Shown here: in pieces, positions 1 through 9,310 of the stretch
How positions within the stretch are numbered: the stretch's first letter is position 1
Layout of the letters: the number at the start of each line of letters is the position of its first letter
Assembly (NCBI GenBank): GCA_020356105.1
Contig: CP070634.1
Location: 2,385,093-2,437,930, forward strand
Direction: 5' to 3'
From: Rhodospirillales bacterium
GTDB taxonomy: Bacteria > Pseudomonadota > Alphaproteobacteria > UBA8366 > JADFVY01
Length of the DNA: 52,838 nucleotides
Program-made: the position numbers and the translations under genes
Notes under the pieces: generated by a model
Databases searched by the model: none
What the model saw: the letters and a program-made list of their open reading frames with translations, nothing else
What the model was told of the DNA's origin: nothing

Positions 1-1
1 C

Positions 2-1162
2 GGCAAGATCGTCGAGCGTTCCCGCAAGGTCTCCAAGAAGTTGAGCGGTGGCGTCGGCTACCTCCTGAAAAAGAACAAAGTCTCCGTGTTCGACGGGGAA
101 GCAAGGCTCGCCGGGCCCGGCACGGTCGCGGTGGCCAAGGACGGAAAGCCGGTAGCGAGCCTCTCGGCCCAACACATCATCCTCGCCACCGGTGCGCGCG
201 CCCGCACATTGCCGGGGTTGGAACCCGATGGCAAATTCGTGTGGTCGTATATGGAGGCGCTGGTCCCGGATAAGATGCCGAAATCCCTTCTGGTTGTCGG
301 TTCGGGCGCGATCGGCATCGAGTTTGCCAGTTTTTTCAGGACGTTGGGTGCGAGCGTTACGGTGGTCGAGCTGCTGCCGCAGATCCTGCCGGTCGAGGAT
401 GCGGAAATCGCGGCCCTGGCGCACAAGCAGTTCGAGAAGGAGGGGATGACGATCATCACCGGCGCCAAGGTCACGGGCCTCAAGAAAGGCAGGGACACGG
501 CGACGGCGACCGTCGAGGCCGAGAACGGCAAAAAGAGCGAGCTGACGGTCGAACGCGTGATCTCGGCGGTCGGTGTTGTCGGGAACGTCGAGAATCTGGG
601 CCTCGAGGCGACCAAGGTGAAGATTGACCGCGGTTGCATCGTCACCGATGGTTTCGGCCGTACGGACGAACCCGGCGTCTATGCGATCGGGGACGTCGCG
701 GGACCACCGATGCTGGCCCACAAGGCAAGTCACGAAGGAATCGTTTGCGTCGAGAAGATCGCTGGTCTTGCGGGCGTGCATCCCATGGACAAGAACAGGA
801 TTCCCGGCTGCACCTATTGTCATCCGCAAATCGCCAGCGTCGGATTGACCGAAGCCGAGGCGAAGAAAGCCGGCCACAAGCTGCGCGTCGGTCGCTTTCC
901 GTTCATGGGCAACGGCAAAGCGATCGCGCTGGGTGAGCCCGAGGGCATGATCAAGACCGTGTTCGACGAGAAGACCGGCGAGTTGCTGGGCGCTCACATG
1001 GTTGGCGCGGAGGTTACCGAGCTGATCCAGGGCTACGTTGTGGCGATGGGTCTCGAGACCACCGAGGCCGAGTTGATCCACACCGTCTTCCCACATCCGA
1101 CGCTGAGCGAGATGATGCACGAGTCGGTGCTTGACGCCTTTGGTCGCGTTATCCACATCTGA
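2..1162 (+). CDS. lpd: Dihydrolipoyl dehydrogenase, 5'-truncated by window edge
   Basis: This is the E3 flavoprotein that reoxidises dihydrolipoamide in 2-oxoacid dehydrogenase complexes, using FAD and NAD+. The reading frame is open from base 2, so the first 80 or so residues (FAD GxGxxG and the redox CxxxxC) lie outside the window. What is visible: a second nucleotide-binding motif [11 protein letters not shown], the FAD motif [16 protein letters not shown], and the C-terminal dimer domain ending in [12 protein letters not shown], which holds the catalytic His-Glu pair. lipA follows 28 bases downstream, a sensible pairing because LipA makes the lipoyl group that this enzyme oxidises. The upstream genes are presumably pyruvate dehydrogenase components, which cannot be seen here. 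Confidence 0.95.
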   Translation, partial: GKIVERSRKVSKKLSGGVGYLLKKNKVSVFDGEARLAGPGTVAVAKDGKPVASLSAQHIILATGARARTLPGLEPDGKFVWSYMEALVPDKMPKSLLVVGSGAIGIEFASFFRTLGASVTVVELLPQILPVEDAEIAALAHKQFEKEGMTIITGAKVTGLKKGRDTATATVEAENGKKSELTVERVISAVGVVGNVENLGLEATKVKIDRGCIVTDGFGRTDEPGVYAIGDVAGPPMLAHKASHEGIVCVEKIAGLAGVHPMDKNRIPGCTYCHPQIASVGLTEAEAKKAGHKLRVGRFPFMGNGKAIALGEPEGMIKTVFDEKTGELLGAHMVGAEVTELIQGYVVAMGLETTEAELIHTVFPHPTLSEMMHESVLDAFGRVIHI

Positions 1163-1190
1163 CGTCAGACGGCGATCGAAAGCGACTGAT

Positions 1191-2132
1191 ATGAGCCCCG
1201 GCACGGCCCCCAAGCTGCGGCATCCGGAAAAACGCAACCGGCCAGACAGCCCGGTGACGCGAAAACCCTCCTGGATTCGCGTCAAAGCGCCGGTTTCGAA
1301 GGCGTACAAGGCGACGCAGGCGATTGTGCGGGACAATCGGCTCCACACGGTGTGCGAAGAGGCGGCCTGTCCCAATATTGGAGAATGCTGGTCCAAGCGG
1401 CACGCAACCATGATGATCATGGGCGACGTTTGCACCCGTGCGTGCGCGTTCTGCAACGTTGCGACCGGAAGGCCGGCGCCGCTGGATCCCTTGGAGCCGT
1501 CAAACGTCGGGATCGCGGTGGCGCAGCTACGGCTGGAGCATGTCGTCGTGACCTCCGTCGACCGCGACGACCTCGCCGACGGGGGCGCCGATCATTTTGC
1601 CCGCGTGATCCGCTCGATCCGGCGCGAGTCGCCGATCACAACCGTCGAGGTTCTGACTCCGGACTTCAAAGACAAGGCCGGCGCGATCGAGACGGTGACC
1701 GCAGCCCGTCCCGATGTGTTCAACCATAACCTCGAGACGGTGCCGCGCCTCTACCCGACGATTCGTCCCGGTGCGCGGTATTTCACCAGCCTGGAGCTGC
1801 TGTACCGCGTAAAGCGCATCGATCCTTCCATGTTCACCAAATCGGGGCTGATGGTCGGGCTCGGTGAGACCCGGCAGGAGGTCGGCCAGGTCATGGACGA
1901 TTTGAGGGCTGCGGGCGTCGATTTCCTAACCATTGGGCAGTACCTTCAGCCCACCCGCAAACATGCCCGGGTTGACAGGTTCGTAACGCCGCAAGAATTT
2001 GACGATTATGCCACGCTGGCGCGCGGCAAGGGGTTCCTTCTGGTTGCCAGCACGCCCCTGACCCGCTCTTCCTACCATGCCGGGGACGATTTCGCGAAGC
2101 TTCGCGCCGTGCGCGAAGCGCGTCGGAGCTAG
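1191..2132 (+). CDS. lipA: Lipoyl synthase
   Basis: A radical-SAM enzyme that inserts two sulfur atoms into octanoyl groups on carrier proteins to form lipoate. The 313-residue product shows both iron-sulfur motifs: the auxiliary cluster in [12 protein letters not shown] and the radical-[11 protein letters not shown] (CxxxCxxC). It also has the C-terminal RSSYHAG, whose serine ligates the auxiliary cluster. I chose the ATG at 1191; a TTG at 1131 in the same frame would overlap the lpd coding end and add a stretch unlike the family. It sits directly behind lpd and probably shares its transcript. Confidence 0.96.
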   Translation: MSPGTAPKLRHPEKRNRPDSPVTRKPSWIRVKAPVSKAYKATQAIVRDNRLHTVCEEAACPNIGECWSKRHATMMIMGDVCTRACAFCNVATGRPAPLDPLEPSNVGIAVAQLRLEHVVVTSVDRDDLADGGADHFARVIRSIRRESPITTVEVLTPDFKDKAGAIETVTAARPDVFNHNLETVPRLYPTIRPGARYFTSLELLYRVKRIDPSMFTKSGLMVGLGETRQEVGQVMDDLRAAGVDFLTIGQYLQPTRKHARVDRFVTPQEFDDYATLARGKGFLLVASTPLTRSSYHAGDDFAKLRAVREARRS

Positions 2133-2149
2133 CTAAGTCGCGCGGACGA

Positions 2150-2635
2150 ATGGCGACACACGCGGAAAGACGGGTATTACCGTATCGCCCGGACCAGATG
2201 TTCGACCTCGTCGCACGCGTCGACCGCTATCCGGAATTCCTGCCCTGGTGTCTCGGCGCCAGAATCCGCAGCCGGCAGGAGAACGTGATCGTTGCAGACC
2301 TGATTATCGGCTTCAGGGGAATCCGTGAACGCTTCACCAGCCGTGTGCTGCTGGACCGTTCGCAGATGAGGATCGACGTCGCCTATCTCGACGGCCCGTT
2401 TCGTTATCTCAATAATCACTGGATTTTCAACGCGCGGCCGAACGATGCCTGCGAAATAGATTTCTTTGTCGATTTCGAGTTCCGGTCCCGCATTCTGCAG
2501 CGGATCATGGGGCTGTTGTTCAACGAGGCGATCCGCCGCATGGTGTCCGCCTTCGAGGCGCGCGCCGCGGATCTCTACGGTCACGGTTCCGCCGAGCATG
2601 ACGATGCCGAATCGGTTCGGCCGTGCAACGAATGA
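2150..2635 (+). CDS. ratA: RatA/Coq10-family START-domain protein
   Basis: A 161-residue single-domain protein of the polyketide-cyclase/START fold. The opening part with VDRYPEFLPWC near residues 25-35 and the later WIFNARPNDAC..IDFFVDFEF pattern are typical of the Coq10/RatA family. Eukaryotic Coq10 helps ubiquinone function in respiration, while E. coli RatA was reported to bind the 50S ribosomal subunit. Sequence alone does not decide between these roles. It lies 17 bases after lipA, a common alphaproteobacterial arrangement. No partner antitoxin gene is seen. Confidence 0.88.
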   Translation: MATHAERRVLPYRPDQMFDLVARVDRYPEFLPWCLGARIRSRQENVIVADLIIGFRGIRERFTSRVLLDRSQMRIDVAYLDGPFRYLNNHWIFNARPNDACEIDFFVDFEFRSRILQRIMGLLFNEAIRRMVSAFEARAADLYGHGSAEHDDAESVRPCNE

Positions 2636-2790
2636 AACTCAAAATTTAGTAGAATTCGAACATCCAGCCCGCAAAGCGCTGGAGGCGAAGCGAACGTGGC
2701 GCACGCTGCCAACCGAATCGTTGATCCAATCAAGATTCTGCACGTAATAAACTAGGCGCCGCACCTATTTTAGGATATTGTTCGCGCAAA

Positions 2791-3528
2791 GTGTCAGGGT
2801 TTGGTGGCAAGGTGACAATCACTCCAAGACAAATCCGCGCCGCGCGCGCGATGCTTGAGATCAAGCAGAAGGACCTGGCACGCGCGGCGGGGATATCACT
2901 CGCAACGCTGAATAATATCGAGCGCGGGGTCGCCGACCCGCGCAGCAGCACGCTGGCGGCGATCGAGCGTGCACTGGGCACGGTCGGGATCGAGGTCGCC
3001 GATGACGGGCTGACCGAGGAAGTCTGTCTCCATCGGCTTTCGCGACCCAGCTCCTACGATACGCTCTTCGCGAGCCAGCGCGTACTCGAGACGATCGGAC
3101 CCACTTCCCTGGTGCGCATTCGCAGGATCTTGTTCTTCGCCAGGATTGACGCGCAGGATGGCGCCATGGCGCCACGCATTTGCCTGCTCATCGAGGGGCG
3201 CAGCCGTACCGTCCTGTTCGATCTGGTCGATTTTACCGTCGAAAACGACAGTCGCGCCGCGGAGGTAGCGGGCATCATGCTGGCCTGCTATGCCTTTCAC
3301 CGTGACAGGCTGTATTTTCTCGACCGGCCTCTCGAGGATACGACAACGGCCGATGTATCGGAAACCGTCTCGCGGCTGATGGATATGCCGTGGCGGCGAA
3401 TGGAACATCCCCGTGATTTCTTCAACGTGTTCGATAACTGGGACGGGCACTTGCTCAACTATGCGCGCCGGCCCGGCCATCCGATGCGCGATCTTGTCGC
3501 CCAGTTGCTCAAGCCTCGGCAAGATTAA
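2791..3528 (+). CDS. XRE-family regulator with an unassigned C-terminal domain
   Basis: Residues about 11-65 form a helix-turn-helix of the Cro/CI type (IKQKDLARAAGISLATLNNIERG). The remaining 170 residues I do not recognise; they are rich in alternating hydrophobic stretches such as RICLLIEGRSRTVLFDLVDF and may be a ligand-binding or dimer domain. The start is uncertain: GTG at 2791 or GTG at 2812, neither with a good ribosome site. The 155 bases upstream are richer in A+T than the surroundings and probably hold its promoter. The 3' end overlaps the converging cinA by 20 bases. Confidence 0.75.
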   Translation: MSGFGGKVTITPRQIRAARAMLEIKQKDLARAAGISLATLNNIERGVADPRSSTLAAIERALGTVGIEVADDGLTEEVCLHRLSRPSSYDTLFASQRVLETIGPTSLVRIRRILFFARIDAQDGAMAPRICLLIEGRSRTVLFDLVDFTVENDSRAAEVAGIMLACYAFHRDRLYFLDRPLEDTTTADVSETVSRLMDMPWRRMEHPRDFFNVFDNWDGHLLNYARRPGHPMRDLVAQLLKPRQD

Positions 3529-4024
3529 GCGCGAGGTCCAGCGCGGCGAGCACAGTGGCCTCACGAATCTGCGCCCGGTCGCCCGTAAAGACATGACGAT
3601 CGACGATGTTGTGATCGGCATGCGTCGCCGCGTTGCGGCGGGCGCCTGCGACGAACACGAGCCCGACCGGCTTCTCCGGGCTGCCGCCACCGGGTCCCGC
3701 GACGCCGGTGACCGCGATGGCGATGTCCGCGCGCGAGCGATCAAGCGCGCCGAGGGCCATGTGCAGGGCGACCTGTTCGCTGACGGCCCCATGTTCGACT
3801 AGCGCCGGCCCCGGCACGCCCAGCAACTCCTGTTTGGCTTCATTGGCATAGGTAACGAAGCCGCGTTCGAAGACATGGGACGATCCCGCCAGTTCGGTCA
3901 TGCAGGCCGCGATCAGCCCGCCGGTACAGGATTCCGCCGTCGCCAGTTTCAGCCCCGCCTCGCGGAACGCCGCCATGACAAGTGCCGCCCGCTGCACCAG
4001 CCCCTTCGGCAGGGTTTCGGTCAT
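3509..4024 (-). CDS. cinA: CinA C-terminal domain protein (nicotinamide-nucleotide amidase)
   Basis: A 171-residue stand-alone version of the CinA C-terminal domain (PncC), which hydrolyses nicotinamide mononucleotide to nicotinate mononucleotide in NAD salvage. Visible family motifs are ATAESCTGGL near residues 28-37, RGFVTYANEAK, and GVAGPGGGSPEKPVG near residue 115. The N-terminal MoCF-like domain of long CinA proteins is absent. The ATG overlaps the pgpA stop (ATGA), so it is the last gene of the minus-strand unit ispDF-pgpA-cinA. The reading frame is open further upstream but that part lies inside pgpA and is not a gene. Confidence 0.93.
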   Translation of the reverse strand: MTETLPKGLVQRAALVMAAFREAGLKLATAESCTGGLIAACMTELAGSSHVFERGFVTYANEAKQELLGVPGPALVEHGAVSEQVALHMALGALDRSRADIAIAVTGVAGPGGGSPEKPVGLVFVAGARRNAATHADHNIVDRHVFTGDRAQIREATVLAALDLALNLAEA

Positions 4025-4506
4025 CCCGTCACCCAGAGCAGCGCGTAGAGAGCCAGTCCGGCATAGACGCCGGCGATGATGTCGTCCAGCATGACCCCCA
4101 TGCCGCCCGCGAGGGCGCGATCCGCCCAGCTGGCGGGCCAGGGCTTGACGATGTCGGCAACCCGGAACAGTACGAAGCCCGCAAGATAGGTCACGAAATC
4201 CGGCGCAAAGAGCGCCAGGGTCAACCACTGTCCGGCGACTTCGTCGATGACGATCGGGCCCGCATCCTTGATACCGGCATGTCGCGTGTAGATTTCGGCA
4301 GCCCAGACTCCCGCGACAAACGCGATCGCCGCGGCGCCGAGAAGTGCCCAGGGCCCACCATACCAAGCGATCATCCAGGCGAAGGGCAGGGCGGCGGCAG
4401 AGCCCCATGTTCCGGGAATCTTCGGCAGCAGGCCGCTGCCGAACCAGGTCGCCACCAAGAACGCGGGATGCCAGATCGGCAGGGTGCCCGGTATTCTGTC
4501 GCTCAT
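4021..4506 (-). CDS. pgpA: Phosphatidylglycerophosphatase A
   Basis: A 161-residue inner-membrane phosphatase that removes phosphate from phosphatidylglycerophosphate to give phosphatidylglycerol. The family pattern is clear: FGSGLLPKIPGTWGS near residues 22-36, then KDAGPIVIDEVAGQW with the conserved Asp-Glu pair, separated by hydrophobic membrane segments. Its ATG overlaps the stop of ispDF and its stop overlaps the start of cinA, so all three are translationally coupled. Placement next to ispDF is usual in alphaproteobacteria. Confidence 0.95.
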   Translation of the reverse strand: MSDRIPGTLPIWHPAFLVATWFGSGLLPKIPGTWGSAAALPFAWMIAWYGGPWALLGAAAIAFVAGVWAAEIYTRHAGIKDAGPIVIDEVAGQWLTLALFAPDFVTYLAGFVLFRVADIVKPWPASWADRALAGGMGVMLDDIIAGVYAGLALYALLWVTG

Positions 4507-5651
4507 AGTCGTACCGTCGCCACGGCCTGCGCCGCGATACCGTCACCGCGGCCAATGAATCCCAGCCTCTCGGCAGTTGTCGCCTTCACGCTGACGCGAT
4601 CGAGGGTAAGGCCGGCGATTTCACCGATCCGGGCGCGCATCGCGTCCCGGTGCGGTCCGATCTTCGGCGCCTCGCAAATCAAGGTGACGTCGAGATGCGC
4701 GATTTCGCCGCCCCGCGCGGCCACCAGCGATGCCGCGTGGCTCAGGAACATGGCGGAATCCGCACCCTGCCACTGCGGGTCCGACGGCGGAAAATGAGTG
4801 CCGATATCGGCCTCCGCCACGGCACCGAGAACGGCGTCCGTCAAGGCGTGCAGAGCGACATCCGCATCCGAGTGGCCGGCGACTCCCTTATCGTGGGATA
4901 TCCATATCCCGCATAACTGTAATCCGTTACCTTCAACAAATCTGTGAATATCGAAACCGGTCCCCACGCGGATATCGCCCTGGCCCGAGAGCAGGGATTC
5001 GGCGCGCCGAAAATCGTCTTCCCGGGTGATTTTCAGATTGGCCTCCTCGCCCGCAACCAGTTGGACCGGAAGACCCGCCGCCTCGGCGACCGCCGCATCG
5101 TCGGTCAATCCGGTCACTTCGGTCTGGCGATACGCCTCGAGGATCGCCGCGTAATCGAATCCCTGCGGCGTCTGTGCGCGCCAAAGACCGTCACGCGGCA
5201 GCGTTGCCGTTACCCGATCGAAGGCGTCCGCTCGCTTCAGCGTGTCGCTCACCGGAATCGCCGGGATTGCTGCCGGGGCGGTCTCCAGCGCTTCCAGCAC
5301 ACGGTCGATCACCGGGCGGCCGACCAGGGGACGCGCCGCATCGTGCAATAGCACGCGCCGCGGCGGATCGGCGGCGATCGCCTCCAACCCGTTCCTGCAG
5401 GATGCGAGCCGTGTGTCGCCCCCATCGATCGGGGGCAACAGGCCGAGACCTGCCGTCGCGCTTTCGTAGAGGCTGTGGTCGTCCGGATGAATGACGGTGC
5501 CCACCGCGTCGATCCGGGGGTGCGCCAAAAACTGCATGCAGCTGCGCCGCAGCACGGTCTGTCCCGCCAGCATTCGGTACTGCTTCGGCGTGCCGCCGCC
5601 CGCCCTGTGCCCCCGTCCGGCCGCGATGATCAAGACGACGGCATCGGCCAT
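4503..5651 (-). CDS. ispDF: Bifunctional IspD/IspF of the MEP isoprenoid pathway
   Basis: A fused enzyme of 382 residues. The N-terminal half is the IspD cytidylyltransferase, which makes CDP-methylerythritol (AAGRGHRAGGGTPKQY near residue 10, LLHDAARPL). The C-terminal half from about residue 228 is IspF, which makes methylerythritol cyclodiphosphate (VGTGFDIHRF and GHSDADVALHALTDA, with metal-binding Asp and His). The fusion is typical of alphaproteobacteria and epsilonproteobacteria. The ATG at 5651 has an AGGGGAT ribosome site about eight bases upstream; longer in-frame extensions cross the divergent gene and are not credible. Confidence 0.96.
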   Translation of the reverse strand: MADAVVLIIAAGRGHRAGGGTPKQYRMLAGQTVLRRSCMQFLAHPRIDAVGTVIHPDDHSLYESATAGLGLLPPIDGGDTRLASCRNGLEAIAADPPRRVLLHDAARPLVGRPVIDRVLEALETAPAAIPAIPVSDTLKRADAFDRVTATLPRDGLWRAQTPQGFDYAAILEAYRQTEVTGLTDDAAVAEAAGLPVQLVAGEEANLKITREDDFRRAESLLSGQGDIRVGTGFDIHRFVEGNGLQLCGIWISHDKGVAGHSDADVALHALTDAVLGAVAEADIGTHFPPSDPQWQGADSAMFLSHAASLVAARGGEIAHLDVTLICEAPKIGPHRDAMRARIGEIAGLTLDRVSVKATTAERLGFIGRGDGIAAQAVATVRL

Positions 5652-5679
5652 GTCGTATCCCCTGTGCCCGCGTCGCGAC

Positions 5680-5708
5680 ATTGTGTACAGTTCATCCCCC
5701 GCTGCCAA
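5680..5708 (-). promoter_or_regulatory. Candidate sigma-70-type promoter for ispDF
   Basis: Read on the minus strand, TTGGCA (complement of 5703-5708) is followed after 17 bases by CACAAT (complement of 5680-5685). It lies in the 102-base divergent gap between ispDF and the CcsA-like gene, about 30 bases upstream of the ispDF ATG. The -10 is only a partial match. Confidence 0.4.
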
Positions 5709-5712
5709 GCCT

Positions 5713-5742
5713 TTGCTGTGTGGCGATCGGTTCGGTGATATA
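5713..5742 (+). promoter_or_regulatory. Candidate promoter for the CcsA/YpjD-like gene
   Basis: TTGCTG at 5713-5718 and GATATA at 5737-5742 are separated by 18 bases. The -10 ends only 11 bases before the ATG at 5754, so a transcript from here would have almost no leader. No ribosome site is seen before that ATG, which fits a leaderless message. This is pattern matching only. Confidence 0.35.
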
Positions 5743-5753
5743 GTGCGGTCGCC

Positions 5754-6554
5754 ATGACCAGTTCGACATTGCTGTCCCTTGCGGCTCTGTGTGCGCTTGT
5801 TCCGGCCACGATCGGGGCGTGGCGCGGAATCAAGGGGCAATCCCCGATTTTCTGGCTTCTGGTTGCCGTCGCCGCCGCGGGCCCACTGGTCCTGATCGTC
5901 AAGCAATTCGGCGGCATGTGGAGCACAGGACTGTCCGAGACGCTGTGGGTCACAATCTTCGCCAGCGTCGTGTTGTTCGCATTCGTGTCTCGCAGATGGC
6001 GGGAAGGTTGGCGGCTGGCGCCGCTGCTGTTTCCGTATCTCCTGTTGCTTGGTATCTTTGCGGCCATTTGGGGACAGGCGCCACGCGAGCAGGCAACGAC
6101 GGCTCTGCGTGACCCTTGGATCCTCTTTCATGTGGTGATTGCCGTTGTCACGTATGGTCTGCTCACCCTGGCGGCGATTGCCGGGCTCGCGGTGCTGATC
6201 AGGGAACGCAGCATGCGTTCGCGGCGCCGGAGCACACTTTCGGATCTCCTACCCTCGGTGGCCGATGCTGAGCGGTTGGAGGTCGGGCTCCTGACGGCAT
6301 CGGAGATCGTGCTCGGGCTCGGCGTCTTGACCGGAATGGGATTGCAGCTGGCAACGACCGGCAACCTGCTCGCATTGGATCACAAGACGCTACTCACACT
6401 CGGCGGTTTCGCCGTAATCGCCGTGCTGCTGTTCGCCCATTATGGCACCGGCCTGCGTGGCCGCAGGGCGGCCCGAATTCTTCTGATCGGCTATTTGCTG
6501 GTCACTCTCGGCTTTCCGGGGGTCAAGTTCGTGCAAGACGTCCTGCTGACATGA
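5754..6554 (+). CDS. CcsA/YpjD-like integral membrane protein (cytochrome c assembly superfamily)
   Basis: A 266-residue protein with about eight hydrophobic segments and very little soluble sequence. ILFHVVIAVVTYGLLTLAAIAGLAV near residue 125 and DHKTLLTLGGFAVIAVLLFAHYGTGLRGRRAA near residues 212-240 match the paired-histidine helices of the CcsA/CcmC haem-handling superfamily. Overall size resembles YpjD/CorE-type members rather than full CcmF or CcsA; the tryptophan-rich haem loop of true haem exporters is not evident. Function is therefore open: haem handling or a general membrane role. It sits between ispDF and ntrB. Confidence 0.75.
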   Translation: MTSSTLLSLAALCALVPATIGAWRGIKGQSPIFWLLVAVAAAGPLVLIVKQFGGMWSTGLSETLWVTIFASVVLFAFVSRRWREGWRLAPLLFPYLLLLGIFAAIWGQAPREQATTALRDPWILFHVVIAVVTYGLLTLAAIAGLAVLIRERSMRSRRRSTLSDLLPSVADAERLEVGLLTASEIVLGLGVLTGMGLQLATTGNLLALDHKTLLTLGGFAVIAVLLFAHYGTGLRGRRAARILLIGYLLVTLGFPGVKFVQDVLLT

Positions 6555-6644
6555 TCGCCGTGACCTGGGACGTTAAGTTCTTGCGTCGCGGGGGCAAATA
6601 GCGTTTATTGCTCAAAATTTGGGCACGTTGCGGTAACGCGTATT

Positions 6645-6664
6645 GAACAGTCATTCGACTGTTC
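6645..6664. repeat. Perfect inverted repeat upstream of ntrB
   Basis: Two 8-base arms, GAACAGTC and GACTGTTC, flank a 4-base centre, 55 bases before the probable ntrB start. The symmetry suggests an operator for a dimeric regulator or a small RNA hairpin. It is not the NtrC consensus (TGCAC-type arms) and not the GTTC direct repeat of alphaproteobacterial LexA. Confidence 0.5.
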
Positions 6665-6718
6665 CCATGATTGCTGGACGTGCCGAGGTGACGAGACCGG
6701 ACGACGTTTACCCTGACA

Positions 6719-7831
6719 GTGCCGCACAATCAAAATCTCTCAGAGCCGCCGCCGATCGATGGCGCTGCCGTGCTCAATGCGCTACCCGACCCCGTGGTTG
6801 TGGTTGGCGAAGCCGACGAAATCCTTTACGCAAACAGTGCCGCAGAGCATCTGTTCCGCGCGAGTTTCGCCTTTCTGCAAACAAAGGCTCTGAGCGATTT
6901 GATCCCTCATGACAGCCCGATACTCCTCTTGCTCGAGCGCGTCCGGCGCAGTGGAAGCAGCATGTCGCAGCACGGTGTGCGGCTTGAAACGCCGCGCATC
7001 GGCGATCACGTCGTCCGGGTCGATGCCGCGCCCATGGCGGAGTCCGAGGATCGGATTGTCGTCACGATCCAGGAACAGTCGATCGCCGGGAAGATTGACC
7101 GATCGCTGACCCATCGGGACTCGACGCGGTCCATATCGGCCATGGCATCCCTGCTTGCTCACGAGATAAAGAATCCGCTCTCCGGCGTGCGCGGCGCTGC
7201 CCAGTTGCTTGAACAGTCGCTCGGCGCCGAGGACGCGCAGCTGACACGGCTGATCGTCGATGAAGCGGACAGGATCGTCAGGCTTATCGATCGCATGGAG
7301 GCATTTACCGGCGAGATTCAACTTGATGCGTTGGGGCCGGTTAATATCCATCAAGTTCTCGAACGGGTGCTCTCGATCGCCCGCGCTGGTTTTGCATCCG
7401 GCCTGCGCATCATGGAACGTTACGACCCGTCTCTTCCGCCGGTCTACGGTGACGCGGACCGCCTGATTCAGGCGTTCTTGAACCTGGTGAAGAACGCCGC
7501 GGAGGCGGCGCCGCGGGACGGCGGCGAGATCATTGTGACGACCGGCTACCAGCACGGCGTCAGACTGGCCGCTCCCGGGGCGGAAGCTCCGATGCATCTG
7601 CCCCTCGTCGTATCGGTCCAGGACAACGGCCCCGGCATTCCGGAGGACTTGCGTCGTCACATTTTTGATCCGTTCGTCACCACGAAACCTGGCGGTACAG
7701 GACTCGGCCTGCCACTTGTCGCCAAGCTTATCGGCGAGCTGGGCGGTGTCATCGACGTCGACAGCCGGCCACGGCGCACGGTCTTCAGGATATTCCTGCC
7801 GATGGCACGCGAAGGAGCCCCCCACAGTTGA
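6719..7831 (+). CDS. ntrB: Nitrogen regulation sensor histidine kinase NtrB
   Basis: A soluble 370-residue PII-responsive kinase/phosphatase that controls NtrC. Residues 18-110 form a PAS-like domain ([21 protein letters not shown]). The phospho-acceptor is His148 in [20 protein letters not shown]. The ATPase domain carries the N box [13 protein letters not shown], the G1 box [10 protein letters not shown] and the G2 box GGTGLGLPL. The start is probably GTG at 6719; an in-frame stop lies at 6689, so no long extension is possible. ntrC begins inside its stop codon. In many relatives dusB (nifR3) precedes ntrB, but here it does not. Confidence 0.95.
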   Translation: MPHNQNLSEPPPIDGAAVLNALPDPVVVVGEADEILYANSAAEHLFRASFAFLQTKALSDLIPHDSPILLLLERVRRSGSSMSQHGVRLETPRIGDHVVRVDAAPMAESEDRIVVTIQEQSIAGKIDRSLTHRDSTRSISAMASLLAHEIKNPLSGVRGAAQLLEQSLGAEDAQLTRLIVDEADRIVRLIDRMEAFTGEIQLDALGPVNIHQVLERVLSIARAGFASGLRIMERYDPSLPPVYGDADRLIQAFLNLVKNAAEAAPRDGGEIIVTTGYQHGVRLAAPGAEAPMHLPLVVSVQDNGPGIPEDLRRHIFDPFVTTKPGGTGLGLPLVAKLIGELGGVIDVDSRPRRTVFRIFLPMAREGAPHS

Positions 7832-9303
7832 CTGAAGCCACGATCCTGCTCGCCGACGACGATCGCGCCATTCGAACCGTCCTGACCCAGGCGCTGGGCC
7901 GAATGGGACACCAGGTTCGGGCGACCGGTAATGCCGCCACCCTGTGGCGCTGGATTTCGGAAGGAGAAGGGGACGTGGTGATCACCGATGTGGTGATGCC
8001 GGACGAGAACGGCCTCGATCTCGTGCCGCGAATTCGGAAGCTTCGACCGGAGCTGCGGGTCATCGTCATGAGCGCGCAGAACACCTTGCTTACAGCCGTC
8101 AAGGCAACAGAGCGGGGCGCCTTCGAATACATCCCCAAGCCGTTCGACCTGAAGGAACTGCTCGCGATTGTGCAGCGCGCGCTCACCGAGCCCCATCTGA
8201 GACCCAAGCGCGCCGGTGAGCCGGGCGGCGAGGGCGCCGAGGAACAATTGCCATTGATTGGACGATCTTCTGCCATGCAGGAGATTTATCGGGTCCTGGC
8301 ACGGTTGATGGGAACCGATCTGACGGTCTTGATCAGCGGTGAGTCCGGTACCGGCAAAGAGCTGATCGCGCGGGCACTGCATGATTACGGGAAGCGGCGC
8401 AACGGCCCGTTCGTGCCCGTCAACATGGCGGCGATTCCGCGAGAACTCATCGAAAGCGAGCTTTTCGGCCATGAGAAAGGGGCGTTCACCGGGGCGACAA
8501 GTCGTTCACCGGGCCGCTTCGAGCAGGCCGATGGCGGCACGCTCTTTCTCGACGAGATCGGGGACATGCCCCTCGAGGCACAAACCCGCCTTTTGCGTGT
8601 CCTCCAGGAGGGGGAGTATACGCTGGTCGGCGGCCGCACGCCGATCCGCTCCAATGTGCGCATCATCGCCGCAACGCATCGCGACCTCAGGCAGCTGGTC
8701 GCCCATGGTCTTTTCCGCGAAGACCTGTATTTCCGGATCAATGTGGTCCCGATACGAATACCGCCGCTGCGCGAACGGGTCGAGGACATCCCCGAACTGG
8801 TCCGCCATTTTCAGAAACGAATGGCCGAAATGGGATTGCCGGCGAAGAACATCGATGCAGACGCGATGCGCCGACTCCAATCCTACCGTTGGCCCGGGAA
8901 TGTGCGAGAGCTGGAAAATCTGATCAGGCGATTGTCGGCCTTGTATTCTCACGAGTCGATCGGCGTCGACGTCGTCGAGGCCGAGCTGGCTGAAGATGCG
9001 CCCGGCGCGACGCCATCCTCGGACCCTGAAGGCCGCAGCGACGGTCTATCCGGCGCCGTTGAGAGGCATTTGCGATCGTATTTCAGGGCACACGGAACCG
9101 AATTGCCAGCAGGCGGCCTGTATGACCGGGTATTGCGTGAGGTCGAGCGACCGCTGATCGAGCTCTCCCTGGCCGCAACGGGGGGCAACCAGATCCGGGC
9201 CGCGCAGCTGTTGGGACTGAACCGGAACACGCTGCGGAAGAAGATACGCGAATTGGACATCGATGTTGTCCGAGGCGTAAAATACGGCCGGAAAACGATA
9301 TGA
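7828..9303 (+). CDS. ntrC: Nitrogen regulation sigma-54 activator NtrC
   Basis: A 491-residue response regulator that switches on sigma-54 promoters under nitrogen limitation. The receiver domain has the acidic pair at residues 10-12 and phospho-acceptor Asp54 in [12 protein letters not shown]. The AAA+ domain is complete: Walker A GESGTGKE, the sigma-54 contact loop GAFTGA, Walker [12 protein letters not shown], arginine finger [14 protein letters not shown], and sensor [11 protein letters not shown] Fis-type helix-turn-helix ends the protein ([21 protein letters not shown]). The TTG start at 7828 overlaps the ntrB stop (TTGA) and has a GAAGGAG ribosome site nine bases upstream. Confidence 0.96.
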   Translation: MTEATILLADDDRAIRTVLTQALGRMGHQVRATGNAATLWRWISEGEGDVVITDVVMPDENGLDLVPRIRKLRPELRVIVMSAQNTLLTAVKATERGAFEYIPKPFDLKELLAIVQRALTEPHLRPKRAGEPGGEGAEEQLPLIGRSSAMQEIYRVLARLMGTDLTVLISGESGTGKELIARALHDYGKRRNGPFVPVNMAAIPRELIESELFGHEKGAFTGATSRSPGRFEQADGGTLFLDEIGDMPLEAQTRLLRVLQEGEYTLVGGRTPIRSNVRIIAATHRDLRQLVAHGLFREDLYFRINVVPIRIPPLRERVEDIPELVRHFQKRMAEMGLPAKNIDADAMRRLQSYRWPGNVRELENLIRRLSALYSHESIGVDVVEAELAEDAPGATPSSDPEGRSDGLSGAVERHLRSYFRAHGTELPAGGLYDRVLREVERPLIELSLAATGGNQIRAAQLLGLNRNTLRKKIRELDIDVVRGVKYGRKTI

Positions 9304-9310
9304 GTTTTCG

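Noticed and set aside
2150..2635. Toxin-antitoxin system based on the RatA name
   Set aside because: No RatB-like gene lies next to it, and in this position the family is a housekeeping START-domain protein.
5489..6131. In-frame extension of ispDF upstream to 6131
   Set aside because: It runs antisense through the CcsA-like gene with low-complexity content; the ATG at 5651 has a good ribosome site and the family N-terminus.
6645..6664. LexA or NtrC binding site
   Set aside because: The arms do not fit GTTC-N7-GTTC or the TGCAC-type NtrC palindrome; only a generic inverted repeat is claimed.
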